From Flavobacteriales bacterium (GTDB lineage Bacteria; Bacteroidota; Bacteroidia; Flavobacteriales_D; Crocinitomicaceae), in NCBI GenBank assembly GCA_022361195.1, contig JAKSBJ010000058.1, forward strand, positions 1 to 51,422: DNA of 51,422 nt, read 5' to 3'. The position numbers and the translations under genes are program-made. Under the pieces are notes generated by a model. It made no database searches, was not told the origin of the DNA, and worked only from the letters and a program-made list of their open reading frames with translations. Below, in pieces: positions 42,022-50,064 of this stretch (position 1 is its first letter; every line of letters begins with the position of its first letter).

Positions 42022-43539
42022 ATGAAAAGATTATTGCCCCTTTTTATTGTTTTGTTCTTATTGTCTTGTGGTGGTGAAGAACATACAGAGCCTGAAACAA
42101 CTGCGAATTCAGATTCAACTGAAGAACAACTTGTAGTGGTAGAAGATACACTTCCTCCTTTTGAGAGTGTAGCTGAGAATTTTGAAACAACCGACTTGAT
42201 TTTACCAGAAGGTTTTTCGTATCGAATTTTATTTCAGGAAAAAACAGATAAAGTCGTGCGAGCAGATGGTCAACAATTCCCGGCTAAAGGTGTACATGAC
42301 CTTTCGGTTTTTATTCCCGACTCAGAAGATCCGGAAAATAAAGGACTATTATATATATCACACGAAGATAAATATGCCAATGCCAATTTGGGAGATGGAG
42401 GAGGAGGGACCGTTTTCTCTATTGAGTTAAAAGAAGATGGTTGGCAAGTAGTGGGAGATTTTAATCATGTCGATTTTTCGGGAATTGGCGGAACTAATCG
42501 TAACTGCGGAGGAAGTTTAACGCCAAACGGAACCATTTTTACCTGTGAAGAAGCCTGGGCCTGGAATACGCCTCGACTTTGGATGGAAGGAAAAGGACAT
42601 ACTGACACCAGTTGGTACAACGGGCGTCCAATTTGGCAAAACATGGGCTATGTAGTAGAAGTTGATCCGGTTGAACGAAAAGCCATTCATAAACATTACG
42701 GAATGGGAAAATTTGTACATGAAGATGCCCATTGTACTGCTGATGGTAAATACGTTTATTTGACAGATGATTACAGTCCTGGAGTCTTTTTTAGGTACGA
42801 AACTGAAAAAGCCTTTGATTATTCAAAAGGACAATTACAAGCTTATAAGCAATCAGTCGACGGTGAATCAGGCGAATGGCTCAACATTCCATCAGATACA
42901 ACATCTTGGATTCATTGTCGTGAAATAGACACTGAAATGGGTGCTAGCTTGTTCATTCGCCATGAATGGCTAGAGGCAATTGATGGTAAACTTTATATCT
43001 CAGAAACAGGAGAAGATAATTTTAGTTGGGCAAAAGCAAAAGCTCTTGGAGGGACTGTTCCTAACTATACACAGGAGGATCTGAGTAAGGGTGGAGATGA
43101 CTATGACGATTGCTTTGGACGAGTTTTGGAATTTGATCTATCGACAAATAAAATGCGTTCATACCTCGAAGGAGGATTTTTTAGCGATTCTTCGGGATGT
43201 TTTTCCAACCCTGACTGCAATACTTCCGTTACTATTGGAAGCAAGACCTATTTGGTTTTGAGTGAAGATATAAATTGGTATGACAGGGGACGTGCAGGAG
43301 AGAATGGAGAGAAGAATAGACAGATGTTCAATGAAATCTACTTTTTAGATATGAGCATCGAAAATCCAACGGTTGATGATCTATTGCGATTTTGTGTCGC
43401 GCCTAAAGGATCTGAAACTACAGGAGTGATCTTTTTACCAGATGGTTCAATGATCGTAAATATTCAACATCCATGGCCTCGTAATCCTGATCCGTTTAAT
43501 TTGTCAACCACTATTGTGATAGAAGGGTTTAATAAATAA
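42022..43539 (+). CDS. PhoX-like (DUF839) lipoprotein
   Basis: 505 residues with a lipoprotein signal (MKRLLPLFIVLFLLSC; lipidated Cys at 16) and an acidic linker rich in Glu and Thr. The body fits the PhoX/DUF839 beta-propeller family: HDLSVFIPD, GIGGTNRNCGGSLTPNGTIF with CEEAWAW, HEDAHCTADGKYVYLTDD, FRYETEKAFDY and GVIFLPDGSMIVNIQHPWP. Active PhoX is a calcium/iron alkaline phosphatase; several ligands seem to be present but full conservation cannot be judged by eye. No pho box is recognisable. The next gene's ATG overlaps its stop by one base. Confidence 0.85.
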   Translation: MKRLLPLFIVLFLLSCGGEEHTEPETTANSDSTEEQLVVVEDTLPPFESVAENFETTDLILPEGFSYRILFQEKTDKVVRADGQQFPAKGVHDLSVFIPDSEDPENKGLLYISHEDKYANANLGDGGGGTVFSIELKEDGWQVVGDFNHVDFSGIGGTNRNCGGSLTPNGTIFTCEEAWAWNTPRLWMEGKGHTDTSWYNGRPIWQNMGYVVEVDPVERKAIHKHYGMGKFVHEDAHCTADGKYVYLTDDYSPGVFFRYETEKAFDYSKGQLQAYKQSVDGESGEWLNIPSDTTSWIHCREIDTEMGASLFIRHEWLEAIDGKLYISETGEDNFSWAKAKALGGTVPNYTQEDLSKGGDDYDDCFGRVLEFDLSTNKMRSYLEGGFFSDSSGCFSNPDCNTSVTIGSKTYLVLSEDINWYDRGRAGENGEKNRQMFNEIYFLDMSIENPTVDDLLRFCVAPKGSETTGVIFLPDGSMIVNIQHPWPRNPDPFNLSTTIVIEGFNK

Positions 43540-43940
43540 TGAAAAAAACAATTCAGATTTTAACGGTGGGGTTGCTAACCTTGCCTTTGCTACTTAGTTC
43601 GTGTGATAAAGGAAGTCCGGTATGTGAAGAAACTAAAAAAACTTCGGCCATTGTTTTTGACTTTCCTGACTCTGTATCTACTTCCGAAACCTTTGATTTG
43701 GAAGTAAAGTACGTATTGGATAATTCGTGTGGAGAGTTTGACTCTTTTGAAATTGTGAGTGATGATAATGAAACTCAAGTTACTTTGTATGCCACGTATG
43801 AAGGTTGTAATTGTAATTTGGAATTTGAAGAGCGTAGTCAAACGTATCCAATTCAAATCCCGCAAGAGGGGTTTTATCAATATTCTTTTTGGGTGGATGA
43901 AGATGTTTGGGAGTCCTATTCACTCAAAGTCTATGAATAG
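43539..43940 (+). CDS. Small lipoprotein of unknown function
   Basis: 133 residues with a lipoprotein signal (lipobox LLSSC, Cys at about 22). The mature part contains about five further cysteines (including CNC) and appears as one small beta-rich domain. No family is recognised. Its ATG overlaps the PhoX-like stop codon by one base (TAATG), so the two are translationally coupled and may work together at the cell surface. Confidence 0.75.
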   Translation: MKKTIQILTVGLLTLPLLLSSCDKGSPVCEETKKTSAIVFDFPDSVSTSETFDLEVKYVLDNSCGEFDSFEIVSDDNETQVTLYATYEGCNCNLEFEERSQTYPIQIPQEGFYQYSFWVDEDVWESYSLKVYE

Positions 43941-43947
43941 TTGAACC

Positions 43948-43975
43948 TTTGTCTAAAGAATAGTGTTTACTTTTG
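43948..43975 (+). promoter_or_regulatory. Promoter of the orphan ABC ATPase gene
   Basis: TTTG at 43948-43951 and an exact TAnnTTTG box, TACTTTTG, at 43968-43975, with 16 nt between them (a little short of the usual 19). The -7 box is 18 bp before the ATG at 43994. Confidence 0.5.
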
Positions 43976-43993
43976 AAGCCTATTCATTGTTAG

Positions 43994-44944
43994 ATGGAAA
44001 TTCTTAAGGTCAATCAACTGCAAATAACATACGACCAAAAAACGGTCATTAAAGATTGCTCATTTGATGTGCAGGAAGGGGAAATTGTTGCCATACTTGG
44101 GGCTAGTGGAGAAGGGAAAACGTCTATTTTAAAGGCCATTGCGGGGAAATTGGTATTGGGGGGAGGAAGTATTCACTTTAAAGGCGATCAGTTAAAAGAT
44201 CCTTCTCAAAAACTCATGCCGGGAATTGATGAAATCAAATTGGTTGATCAAGATTTTGATCTGGATATCTATCATACCGTAGAGGAGAACATTCGTATTA
44301 AGCTATTGCAATTTGATAAAGAATATCAAACCGAAAGGGTAGAACTTTTACTGCATTTAATTGGATTGGAGAATTTTCGACAGCAAAAAGCCAAATTGCT
44401 ATCGGGAGGGCAAAAACAACGTTTAGCTATTGCAAGAGCTTTAGCCAATGAACCTGAATTAGTTTTGTTAGATGAGCCTTTCAATCAGCTCGATTTTAAA
44501 AGTAAAAGTCGAATTTCATCACATATTCAGGAATACTTAAAAGAAAATGGAATTGCAGCCTTAATGGTTACTCATAACGGTTTAGAAGCTATGGAATGGG
44601 CTGACAAAGTAATTTATTTGGAGGAGGGAGAGATCAAGCGGGAAGATGAAGCCATTCGCTTTTATGAAAATCCAAAATCCTTACGCGAAGCCGAATTTTT
44701 TGGAAAGGTGAATCAATTAGAAATAAATGGCCAATTAATTTACTTTCGACCAGGTGATTTTAGATTGGAAAAAGATGAAAATCACCCCTTTTCAGTTAGT
44801 GGTGAGCTCTTAAATTCAAAAAAAATGGGCTGGTATACAGAATATGTCTATCAGTTTGAAAAGCAGGTTTTTAGACTGTTTTCAGCGGAAGATTTGACTC
44901 AAAAAGACCATTTTTTTGTACATCTCTTAAAATTAAATGATTAG
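43994..44944 (+). CDS. Orphan ABC transporter ATP-binding protein
   Basis: 316 residues. Walker A GASGEGKTS (about 35-43), signature LSGGQKQRLAIARAL, Walker B LVLLDEPFNQLD and the switch His in MVTHNG are intact. The C-terminal ~90 residues after FFGKVNQLEI form a TOBE-like beta domain as in PotA/CysA-type importers. No permease or binding protein is encoded nearby, so its partners must lie elsewhere. The gene is followed by the S24 regulator, with 54 bp between. Confidence 0.9.
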   Translation: MEILKVNQLQITYDQKTVIKDCSFDVQEGEIVAILGASGEGKTSILKAIAGKLVLGGGSIHFKGDQLKDPSQKLMPGIDEIKLVDQDFDLDIYHTVEENIRIKLLQFDKEYQTERVELLLHLIGLENFRQQKAKLLSGGQKQRLAIARALANEPELVLLDEPFNQLDFKSKSRISSHIQEYLKENGIAALMVTHNGLEAMEWADKVIYLEEGEIKREDEAIRFYENPKSLREAEFFGKVNQLEINGQLIYFRPGDFRLEKDENHPFSVSGELLNSKKMGWYTEYVYQFEKQVFRLFSAEDLTQKDHFFVHLLKLND

Positions 44945-44962
44945 AAAATAATCTTTTTTATT

Positions 44963-44970
44963 TATATTTG
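44963..44970 (+). promoter_or_regulatory. -7 promoter element for the S24/XRE regulator
   Basis: TATATTTG, exact TAnnTTTG, 28 bp before the ATG at 44999. Its last bases overlap the first arm of an inverted repeat (44969-44993). Confidence 0.55.
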
Positions 44971-44993
44971 ACTAGATATTCATCATTTAGTCA
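44969..44993. promoter_or_regulatory. Inverted repeat at the S24/XRE regulator promoter, likely autoregulatory operator
   Basis: TGACTA (44969-44974) and TAGTCA (44988-44993), centre to centre 19 bp. It overlaps the -7 box and spans the expected transcription start, the usual place for self-repression by an XRE dimer. Confidence 0.45.
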
Positions 44994-44998
44994 GCAAT

Positions 44999-45808
44999 AT
45001 GATTGGAGAAAATTTAAAGAGATTACGGAAGAAAAAGGGATTTTCACAGGAGGAATTAGCTTCACGTCTTGATTTGACGCGTTCTTCTTATAGTGGATAT
45101 GAAAATGGGGTGGCAGAGCCTAATGTGGAAACATTAATTAAACTCAGTGAGTTTTTTGGAATCACTTTGGATAAGATGCTGAAACGTAATTTGGCAGATA
45201 TTTCTGAAAAGGAGTGGGATAAGTTGGAGCGAGGTATTTCCAATGATATTGAAGGCAAAAATGTACGAATTATTGCCATGACGGTAGATAATGAGGAGAA
45301 TGATAATATTGAGCTTGTGAATGAAAAAGCGCGTGCGGGTTATACAACTGGTTTTTCTGATCCTGAATTTATCAGTGTTCTTCCCACTTTCCAGTTACCC
45401 TTTTTAAAGAAAGACCGTAAGTATCGAACGTTTCCAATTAAAGGAGATTCAATGCCTCCGGTAACAGATGGTAGTTATGTTGTGGCTGAGTATGTAGAGA
45501 ATTGGAGTTCGATCAAAGATGGGTATCCACACATTGTTATTACGTTGGACGATGGGATTGTATTTAAGAATGTTTATAAGCGTCTGGAGGATAATCAATC
45601 GTTTCAATTATGTTCTACCAATCCATTGTATGAGCCTTATGAGGTACATGCAAATAAGATTGTAGAGATTTGGAAGTTTGTCAACTACATTTGCTCTGAT
45701 ATGCCAACAGCTGAGTTTAAAGAAAGTGATTTAACAAAAGCTATTTTGGACTTACAGTCTGAGGTTAAACACTTAAAGAATGTTTACATTCCCAAAAAGA
45801 AGAACTAA
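44999..45808 (+). CDS. XRE-family regulator with S24 (LexA-like) peptidase domain
   Basis: 269 residues. The N-terminal XRE HTH (1-65) has RLRKKKGFSQEELASRLDL with SSYSGYENG. The C-terminal S24 domain has Ser in FPIKGDSMPP and Lys in DDGIVFKNVYKR, so self-cleavage is plausible; the cut would be at Ala-Gly in KARAGYTTGF. A linker of about 40 charged residues joins them. Such proteins respond to DNA damage or other stress and repress their own promoter. The C-terminus has a short coiled coil (LDLQSEVKHLKN). Its stop region overlaps the convergent gene by 4 bp. Confidence 0.9.
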   Translation: MIGENLKRLRKKKGFSQEELASRLDLTRSSYSGYENGVAEPNVETLIKLSEFFGITLDKMLKRNLADISEKEWDKLERGISNDIEGKNVRIIAMTVDNEENDNIELVNEKARAGYTTGFSDPEFISVLPTFQLPFLKKDRKYRTFPIKGDSMPPVTDGSYVVAEYVENWSSIKDGYPHIVITLDDGIVFKNVYKRLEDNQSFQLCSTNPLYEPYEVHANKIVEIWKFVNYICSDMPTAEFKESDLTKAILDLQSEVKHLKNVYIPKKKN

Positions 45809-46335
45809 TTACAACTTGGTCTGAAAACCACGATCTTTTCAGTTACTTTTCCTTTAATAATCTTTTCACCATTTTGCATGGAGTAAATTAAGGTACCTAG
45901 TTCAACTTCTACTTCTACTTTGTCATTACTCTTTACGTTGTATTTTTCATCGTTAATCACAAAAGTTTCCTGACGTTGACAGGTGTTGTGTAAGGTGATT
46001 AATTGTAAAGGCTGTGACGGTTTAACTTCCGCTTTGGTATCTTTTGATTCTGGTTTTTTAGCTCCCGTAGTTTGTTCAAATGAAACACTTCCGTGCCCAT
46101 CACCAGGTTTATTATTCCCTTTTCGTTTGCGGATTTTATCTTCTTTAACCCAAAAATCCGTTTCATCAGAGGTGCGGGAATAATTCAATCGGTATTTTTT
46201 ACCGTCAATTTCCTGTATGTAGGCATCAAACCATACATCTTCAACCAATACTTCAACTTGTTCTCCTACTCGATAGTTTTGAGCAAGAGTGTTGAATGAA
46301 AGAAACAAAAAAGCAGTTATCAAAAACATTCTCAT
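45805..46335 (-). CDS. Secreted protein of unknown function with Tudor/agenet-like N-terminal part
   Basis: 176 residues with a signal peptide (about 1-18, ending TLAQ). The first mature ~55 residues (VGEQVEVLVEDVWFDAYIQE, then KYRLNY and a Trp-Val-x-Glu block) resemble a small SH3/Tudor-like barrel of the agenet kind found in exported Bacteroidota proteins. A Gly/Lys/Ser-rich linker leads to a beta-rich C-terminal domain of about 65 residues. No function is known. It converges with the S24 regulator gene with a 4-bp overlap. Confidence 0.7.
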   Translation of the reverse strand: MRMFLITAFLFLSFNTLAQNYRVGEQVEVLVEDVWFDAYIQEIDGKKYRLNYSRTSDETDFWVKEDKIRKRKGNNKPGDGHGSVSFEQTTGAKKPESKDTKAEVKPSQPLQLITLHNTCQRQETFVINDEKYNVKSNDKVEVEVELGTLIYSMQNGEKIIKGKVTEKIVVFRPSCN

Positions 46336-46383
46336 ATCACCAAATTAAGAAAATCTTGAGAATGCTTGAAACAAAAACCAGGC

Positions 46384-47193
46384 CTAAGCTCCAATGTCTT
46401 TCTTTTTATAAACGGTATAAGAGAAAACAAGCATAGCCGCTCCAATCAACAATAAAACAAGAGCTGATAGGTAATTAACTTGAAAATCCGGATCATTAAC
46501 ACTAAAGCTCAAGTAATGGAATGGAGAGATATAACTAATCCAATTTGTCGCCTCAGTTGCTTTTCCAATAGCATCCAAAAAGTAAGAACCAAAAACAATT
46601 CCTACCACCATTCCCATAAAGTTCTTTTTGGGTTTAACGAACATGGAAATTAACACTCCAATGCAGCTAAAAAAGAGAATTAAAACAAGGCCATGAATGT
46701 GCATAACGAATAGGGTAGACCAATCCGTTTCCATATCATTGAACAAGCTCATTCCGATTCCGGCAAAAATGCTTTGAAGCAAATAAATGATCAATACCAA
46801 AATGGACAAACTGGCCAGTTTAGAAACGAAAATTGACTTTCGTGAAAGTGGTTTGGTTAATAGAAACTCCGATGTGCCATCTTTTTCTTCTTTGGATATG
46901 ATAGTTGCCGCTGTAGAGGTGGAGAATATTCCAATTAATACAATGATGTAAATTCCGTAGTAGGTACTGTAGAATCCAAGAATACTACTCCAGGTTTGAG
47001 AATCCATTCCCATGGCTTTGCTCAATTCGGCCGGCATTTTATCCATCATCACCGTTAAATCCTGTCCCATTTCCTGCATAAAAGGATATATTGACAAAAT
47101 CATAAATGTAAATCCAACGGTGATGGTGCTCCAGATGGTGAGATTTTTCCGGTTCCGTTTTAGTTCTTTGGTAAATAAATTATTGTTCATCAT
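46384..47193 (-). CDS. ABC-2-type transporter permease subunit
   Basis: 269 residues with six hydrophobic segments and a large extracytoplasmic loop after the first (PFMQEMGQDLTVMMDKMPAE). The pattern EEKDGTSEFLLTKPLSRKSIF at about 106-126 is characteristic of ABC-2 permeases of the drug or antibiotic exporter kind. It overlaps the ATPase gene by 4 bp, so the two make one exporter. The likely substrate is an antibiotic or lipid, by analogy with TetR-regulated ABC-2 systems. Confidence 0.9.
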   Translation of the reverse strand: MMNNNLFTKELKRNRKNLTIWSTITVGFTFMILSIYPFMQEMGQDLTVMMDKMPAELSKAMGMDSQTWSSILGFYSTYYGIYIIVLIGIFSTSTAATIISKEEKDGTSEFLLTKPLSRKSIFVSKLASLSILVLIIYLLQSIFAGIGMSLFNDMETDWSTLFVMHIHGLVLILFFSCIGVLISMFVKPKKNFMGMVVGIVFGSYFLDAIGKATEATNWISYISPFHYLSFSVNDPDFQVNYLSALVLLLIGAAMLVFSYTVYKKKDIGA

Positions 47194-48065
47194 CTTTCGT
47201 AATAATTCATGAATATTGATTCTAAATCAGGTTCTTCTAAAACCGCATCGGCTAATTCGAGCTTAGCCATCCATTTTATTAAATCTGCAATGGGACCAAC
47301 ATAATCAAAGGTGAGTTTGTTTTGGTGCCATTTTTCATGTTGAACACCTGCTGGAAATTGTAAATTTTCTGGAATGCTTTGAAAAACAAAACGAGCTTTT
47401 TTCATCTGTTTTTCTAATAGAGCTTGAATATCCTCAACAGCTTCAATTTTTCCATTACGTATGATAGCTGCCCGGTCGCACATACGCTGAATTTCGGATA
47501 GAATGTGAGAGCTGAAGAAAATGGTTGTTCCTTTTTCATTTTCCTGGTCCAGCAAATCAAAAAATCGGTTTTGCATTAGTGGATCCAGTCCAGAAGTGGG
47601 CTCATCTAAAATTAAGAGTTCGGGCTGGTGCAGAACGGCTTGAATGATGGCACATTTTTTCTTATTACCGAAAGATAAATCGGTAATTTTCTTTTCTAAA
47701 TCTAATTCAAAGTAAGTTGCTAATTCCTCAATTTTAGATAGGTCTGATTTGGGATAAAAACGCGCATGATATTCTAACAGTTCTCTGGATGACATTTCAT
47801 CGTAATAGTTAACTTCCGAAGGGAGGTAACCGATCTTTTCCCGAACCTTTGCACCCTCTTTTTGAGCATCCTGCCCAAATATTTGAGCTGAGCCGGAACT
47901 AGGAATCAGTAGTCCTAAAATAGTCCGGATGGTGGTTGATTTTCCCGCACCATTTGGACCTATGAACCCAAATACTTCCCCTTTGTCAATAGAGAGGCTT
48001 ACATTTTCAATTCCACGATGTTTACCGTAAAATTTACTGAGATTGTTTGTTTCAATTGCCAACAT
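47190..48065 (-). CDS. ABC-2-type transporter ATP-binding protein
   Basis: 291 residues. Walker A GPNGAGKST (about 34-42), signature LSFGNKKKCAIIQAV (a slightly altered form of LSGGQ), Walker B LLILDEPTSGLDP and switch His in FFSSHILSE are visible. A C-terminal domain of about 70 residues follows. It forms an exporter with the next gene, overlapping by 4 bp, and is 2 bp downstream of the TetR regulator gene. Confidence 0.93.
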   Translation of the reverse strand: MLAIETNNLSKFYGKHRGIENVSLSIDKGEVFGFIGPNGAGKSTTIRTILGLLIPSSGSAQIFGQDAQKEGAKVREKIGYLPSEVNYYDEMSSRELLEYHARFYPKSDLSKIEELATYFELDLEKKITDLSFGNKKKCAIIQAVLHQPELLILDEPTSGLDPLMQNRFFDLLDQENEKGTTIFFSSHILSEIQRMCDRAAIIRNGKIEAVEDIQALLEKQMKKARFVFQSIPENLQFPAGVQHEKWHQNKLTFDYVGPIADLIKWMAKLELADAVLEEPDLESIFMNYYER

Positions 48066-48067
48066 TT

Positions 48068-48733
48068 TTATTTGGTTTTTTCGTTCATTGCTGAACTCAT
48101 TAAGCTTATAAACTGTTCAAGTGTATCCATTAAATCTTCTTCGCAATTGGCAAAAATGGGCCTCCCATTCATCACATTATCATCCAAAGCAGTTCCCATT
48201 TTTAGTTTTAGAAAATCGATCAATTGCGAGCTGGTTGTCAAAAGCATAAAGGCCATTTTTTTAGTTGAAACATCTTTTCGGAATTTTCCTTTTTCTACTT
48301 CTTGAAGAATCATGGATTCCATAGCTTCAAGTGCTTTAGAACGCCATTCAGTGTAAATTTCTTTGAGTGATGGGGAGTTCATGGTATCCATTAAACTGTA
48401 CATGAAATTGCTTCGTAAGGGATGTTCCCGATCAAATGAAAGTCCACTGCGATACATCGCTCTCCAAAAATCCCAAAAATCATCATAATCTTCACGACGA
48501 ATACTTTGGAGATAAACTCCTTTGGTCATGGCACAACTTTGATGGAGGTAAAGGAATAAATCCAGCTTGTTTTCAAAGTATTGATAAAAACTTCCTTTAG
48601 CCATTTTCAGGGACTTTAAGGTCTTGCTGATAGAGGCATTATCAAAACTGTTGAGCGTAAACTCTCTCAAAAAAGCATTGATGAATTGCGCTCTTTTTTC
48701 CTCTTTTAAATTATTGAATGTTTCTTTTGGCAT
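48068..48733 (-). CDS. TetR-family transcriptional repressor
   Basis: 221 residues. The N-terminal HTH is typical: INAFLREFTLNSFDNASISK then LKSLKMAKGSFYQYFENKLDLFLYL. The remaining ~150 residues form the ligand-binding domain. It is the first gene of a three-gene run with the ABC-2 exporter. Two 16-bp palindromes with GAC/GTC arms lie just upstream (48737-48752 and 48776-48791) and flank the promoter, so self-repression and repression of the exporter are likely. Confidence 0.93.
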   Translation of the reverse strand: MPKETFNNLKEEKRAQFINAFLREFTLNSFDNASISKTLKSLKMAKGSFYQYFENKLDLFLYLHQSCAMTKGVYLQSIRREDYDDFWDFWRAMYRSGLSFDREHPLRSNFMYSLMDTMNSPSLKEIYTEWRSKALEAMESMILQEVEKGKFRKDVSTKKMAFMLLTTSSQLIDFLKLKMGTALDDNVMNGRPIFANCEEDLMDTLEQFISLMSSAMNEKTK

Positions 48734-48736
48734 AAT

Positions 48737-48752
48737 GTGACTACCTGGTCAC
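48737..48752. promoter_or_regulatory. TetR operator 1
   Basis: GTGACTACCTGGTCAC: arms GTGAC and GTCAC with a 6-bp centre. It starts 4 bp before the tetR ATG and overlaps the -7 box, so a bound repressor would block transcription. Confidence 0.7.
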
Positions 48753-48759
48753 AAATGTA
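48752..48759 (-). promoter_or_regulatory. -7 promoter element for the tetR-ABC operon
   Basis: Minus strand TACATTTG, exact TAnnTTTG. It lies between the two palindromes. A good -33 TTTG at the expected distance is not seen; the second operator occupies that region. Confidence 0.55.
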
Positions 48760-48775
48760 GTGATAAAATTCAAAT

Positions 48776-48791
48776 ATGACTAGGTGGTCAT
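48776..48791. promoter_or_regulatory. TetR operator 2
   Basis: ATGACTAGGTGGTCAT: arms ATGAC and GTCAT with a 6-bp centre. Its centre is 39 bp from that of operator 1. Both share GACTA...GGTC, so they are likely two sites of one repressor. Confidence 0.7.
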
Positions 48792-48807
48792 ATTTAAATC
48801 AAAAAAA

Positions 48808-49512
48808 TTATTGAGAGAGATCTCGGTCGTGAAAGCCTTGAGTTAGTTTGATGTAGGCTTCAGAGTACCGATTGTTTTGATCTTTTACAGTCATTTCTTT
48901 TTCTTCAGGGTTCGCCAGGTTTTGGCGCGAAAAAGAGATAAGGCTTCGTTTAAAAGAGCCTTTTGGAGTGAGGGTGCGAAGAAATTTTGAGGGAAACAAA
49001 TCGGCATGAGCTGCATAATGGATATGATCCTCCTCCAGATCATACGGAATGACCACATTCATTAAACCTTCTTCTTCCAACAAGTTATCCGCAAGTTCAT
49101 ATAGATCCGGAATGAGTAAACTATCGGTATGCCGAGCTATATTCCGTTGAGCATTTTCACTTTTATAGCTGTTTTGGAAATAAGGAGGATTGCATATAAT
49201 TAGATCATATTTATCCATTGCTCCAAAATTTTGAAGTTCTGTGTTAATGGCTAGCATTCGATTGCTATAGGGAGATTCCTTAAAATTGTATTGAGCTTCT
49301 TCAAAAGCTTCAATTTGTGGTTCAATTGCCGTAATTAAGGCTGTTGGGTGATTTTGGGCGGCCATGAGTGCCAAAACACCGGTTCCAGTTCCAATATCTA
49401 AAATTCGTTGAGCAGACGTTTTGGTCCAAGCTCCTAACAAAAGGGAATCGGTTCCAATTTTATGCGGAGATTTACTTTGTTGAACGGAGAAGTTCTTGAA
49501 ATTAAATTCCAT
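48808..49512 (-). CDS. trmN6: tRNA1(Val) (adenine(37)-N6)-methyltransferase
   Basis: 234 residues from the ATG at 49512, which is one base past the rimM stop (49514-49516); a longer frame from 49542 adds ten residues that overlap rimM. The class I methyltransferase blocks are present: IGTDSLLLGAW (about 20-30), ILDIGTGTGVLALMAAQ (SAM binding) and the catalytic ICNPPYFQNS. It modifies A37 of tRNA(Val), in the cytoplasm. It is the last gene of rpsP-rimM-trmN6. Confidence 0.9.
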   Translation of the reverse strand: MEFNFKNFSVQQSKSPHKIGTDSLLLGAWTKTSAQRILDIGTGTGVLALMAAQNHPTALITAIEPQIEAFEEAQYNFKESPYSNRMLAINTELQNFGAMDKYDLIICNPPYFQNSYKSENAQRNIARHTDSLLIPDLYELADNLLEEEGLMNVVIPYDLEEDHIHYAAHADLFPSKFLRTLTPKGSFKRSLISFSRQNLANPEEKEMTVKDQNNRYSEAYIKLTQGFHDRDLSQ

Positions 49513-49513
49513 T

Positions 49514-50053
49514 TTACTTTTCTTCTCCCAGATACATTTCAATTAAACCTTCGGGACATTCAAGATGTAGAATTTCTTCATCCCAATCAACCGACTTAAC
49601 GAATTGGTCTTGTTTAGGAATAAGAACTTCTTTTCCGTTGGAATCAATTTGAAATAAAGGATTTCCTGATAGATCAATGACTTTGACCACGGTTCCTAAT
49701 TCACCATAATTGGCGTCTACCACTTTAAAGCCTTCAATCTCGAATTGGTAAAATTCATTTTCATCCAATTCAGGAAGACTATCGAGAGGAAGATATAGAC
49801 TCCGTTTTACAAGCTTTTTAGCCTGTTCTTCGGTTTCAATATCTTCAAATTTGACAGTGGCAAAATTCTTTTTTTGAAGCTGAATTCGCTCCAAAAAAAA
49901 AGGAATCAGTTTATCGTCATAATCAACGAAAACTGATTCCAAATCTTTATAGTCAAGAGGATCATCAACATCGAGGATTATAGAAACCTCTCCTTTGAAA
50001 CTGTGTAGACGGGCAATGTGGCCCAATCGAAAACAATCCTCTTTCAGAAACAT
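49514..50053 (-). CDS. rimM: Ribosome maturation factor RimM
   Basis: 179 residues, the normal length. The N-terminal domain has RLGHIARLHSFKGEVSI (9-25) and the C-terminal PRC-barrel has YGELGTVVKVIDLSGNPLFQ and VLIPKQDQFVKSVDWDEEIL. It assists assembly of the 30S head. It is 11 bp downstream of rpsP, with which it forms a conserved operon. Confidence 0.95.
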   Translation of the reverse strand: MFLKEDCFRLGHIARLHSFKGEVSIILDVDDPLDYKDLESVFVDYDDKLIPFFLERIQLQKKNFATVKFEDIETEEQAKKLVKRSLYLPLDSLPELDENEFYQFEIEGFKVVDANYGELGTVVKVIDLSGNPLFQIDSNGKEVLIPKQDQFVKSVDWDEEILHLECPEGLIEMYLGEEK

Positions 50054-50064
50054 AAGTGAAGAAA

